From: an uncultured Burkholderiales bacterium
GTDB taxonomy: Bacteria > Pseudomonadota > Gammaproteobacteria > Burkholderiales > Burkholderiaceae_D
Direction of reading: 5' to 3'
DNA length: 13,966 nucleotides
Assembly (NCBI GenBank): GCA_937872165.1
Contig: CALMOR010000225.1
Coordinates: 29,676 to 43,641, forward strand
Positions 13,961 through 13,966 of the stretch are shown in pieces. Each line of letters begins with the position of its first letter. Position 1 is the first letter of the stretch. Both the position numbers and the translations under genes were made by a program. Below the pieces are notes generated by a model. The model had not been told where the DNA came from. It saw nothing but the letters and a program-made list of their open reading frames with translations, and ran no database searches.

Positions 13961-13966
13961 GCGCTT
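13901..13966. repeat. Direct repeat, copy 2, running to the window end
   Basis: This 66-bp copy of 13758-13823 is cut by the end of the window, so its true length is unknown. It carries a copy of the oxyR start codon at 13958-13960 on the minus strand. Confidence 0.9.

Noticed and set aside
13758..13966. Insertion-sequence ends or an att site
   Set aside because: The repeats are direct copies of oxyR coding sequence, with no transposase, integrase or inverted termini nearby.

Overview
This is a GC-rich (roughly two-thirds G+C) bacterial chromosomal window with tightly packed genes and short gaps. The proteins and gene order point to a betaproteobacterium (Burkholderiales, Rhodocyclales or Nitrosomonadales-like): pilT-pilU divergent from yggS-proC, an oxyR/dps pair next to ubiA, and a coniferyl-aldehyde-dehydrogenase-type ALDH. 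No tRNA, rRNA, CRISPR array, transposase, integrase or phage gene is visible, so this looks like ordinary core and near-core chromosome.

Layout. (1) 1-1568, plus strand: the 3' part of an aldehyde dehydrogenase gene, then a DHH-family phosphoesterase. (2) 1596-2948, minus strand: an EamA-type membrane transporter and a small DUF5519 ('luciferase-domain') protein, separated by a strong hairpin. (3) 3282-6424, minus strand: glutathione peroxidase, a YbaK/EbsC-type tRNA deacylase-like protein, an exported creatininase-family hydrolase and an exported YVTN beta-propeller protein. The last three are closely spaced; the YbaK-like and creatininase genes may overlap through an alternative start, and the creatininase and propeller genes lie 2 nt apart. 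(4) 6498-8761, minus strand: the type IV pilus retraction ATPases PilT and PilU. (5) 9089-10641, plus strand: yggS (PLP homeostasis) and proC (proline synthesis), overlapping by ATGA. (6) 10646-13817, minus strand: an orphan SAM methyltransferase, ubiA (ubiquinone synthesis), a dps-like ferritin gene and oxyR.

Themes. Oxidative-stress defence recurs (gpx, oxyR, dps), with ubiquinone synthesis alongside. The propeller and creatininase-like proteins both appear to be exported and may act together in the periplasm, but their substrate is unknown.

The most unusual points are at the right end. The dps gene has its expected start and ribosome-binding site in a different frame from the conserved body, so one base appears to be missing (mutation or sequence error). 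About 70 bp of degenerate 12-bp tandem repeats lie between oxyR and dps. The first 66 bp around the oxyR start are repeated 143 bp further upstream, and the window ends inside the second copy. I found no convincing new defence or mobile system.
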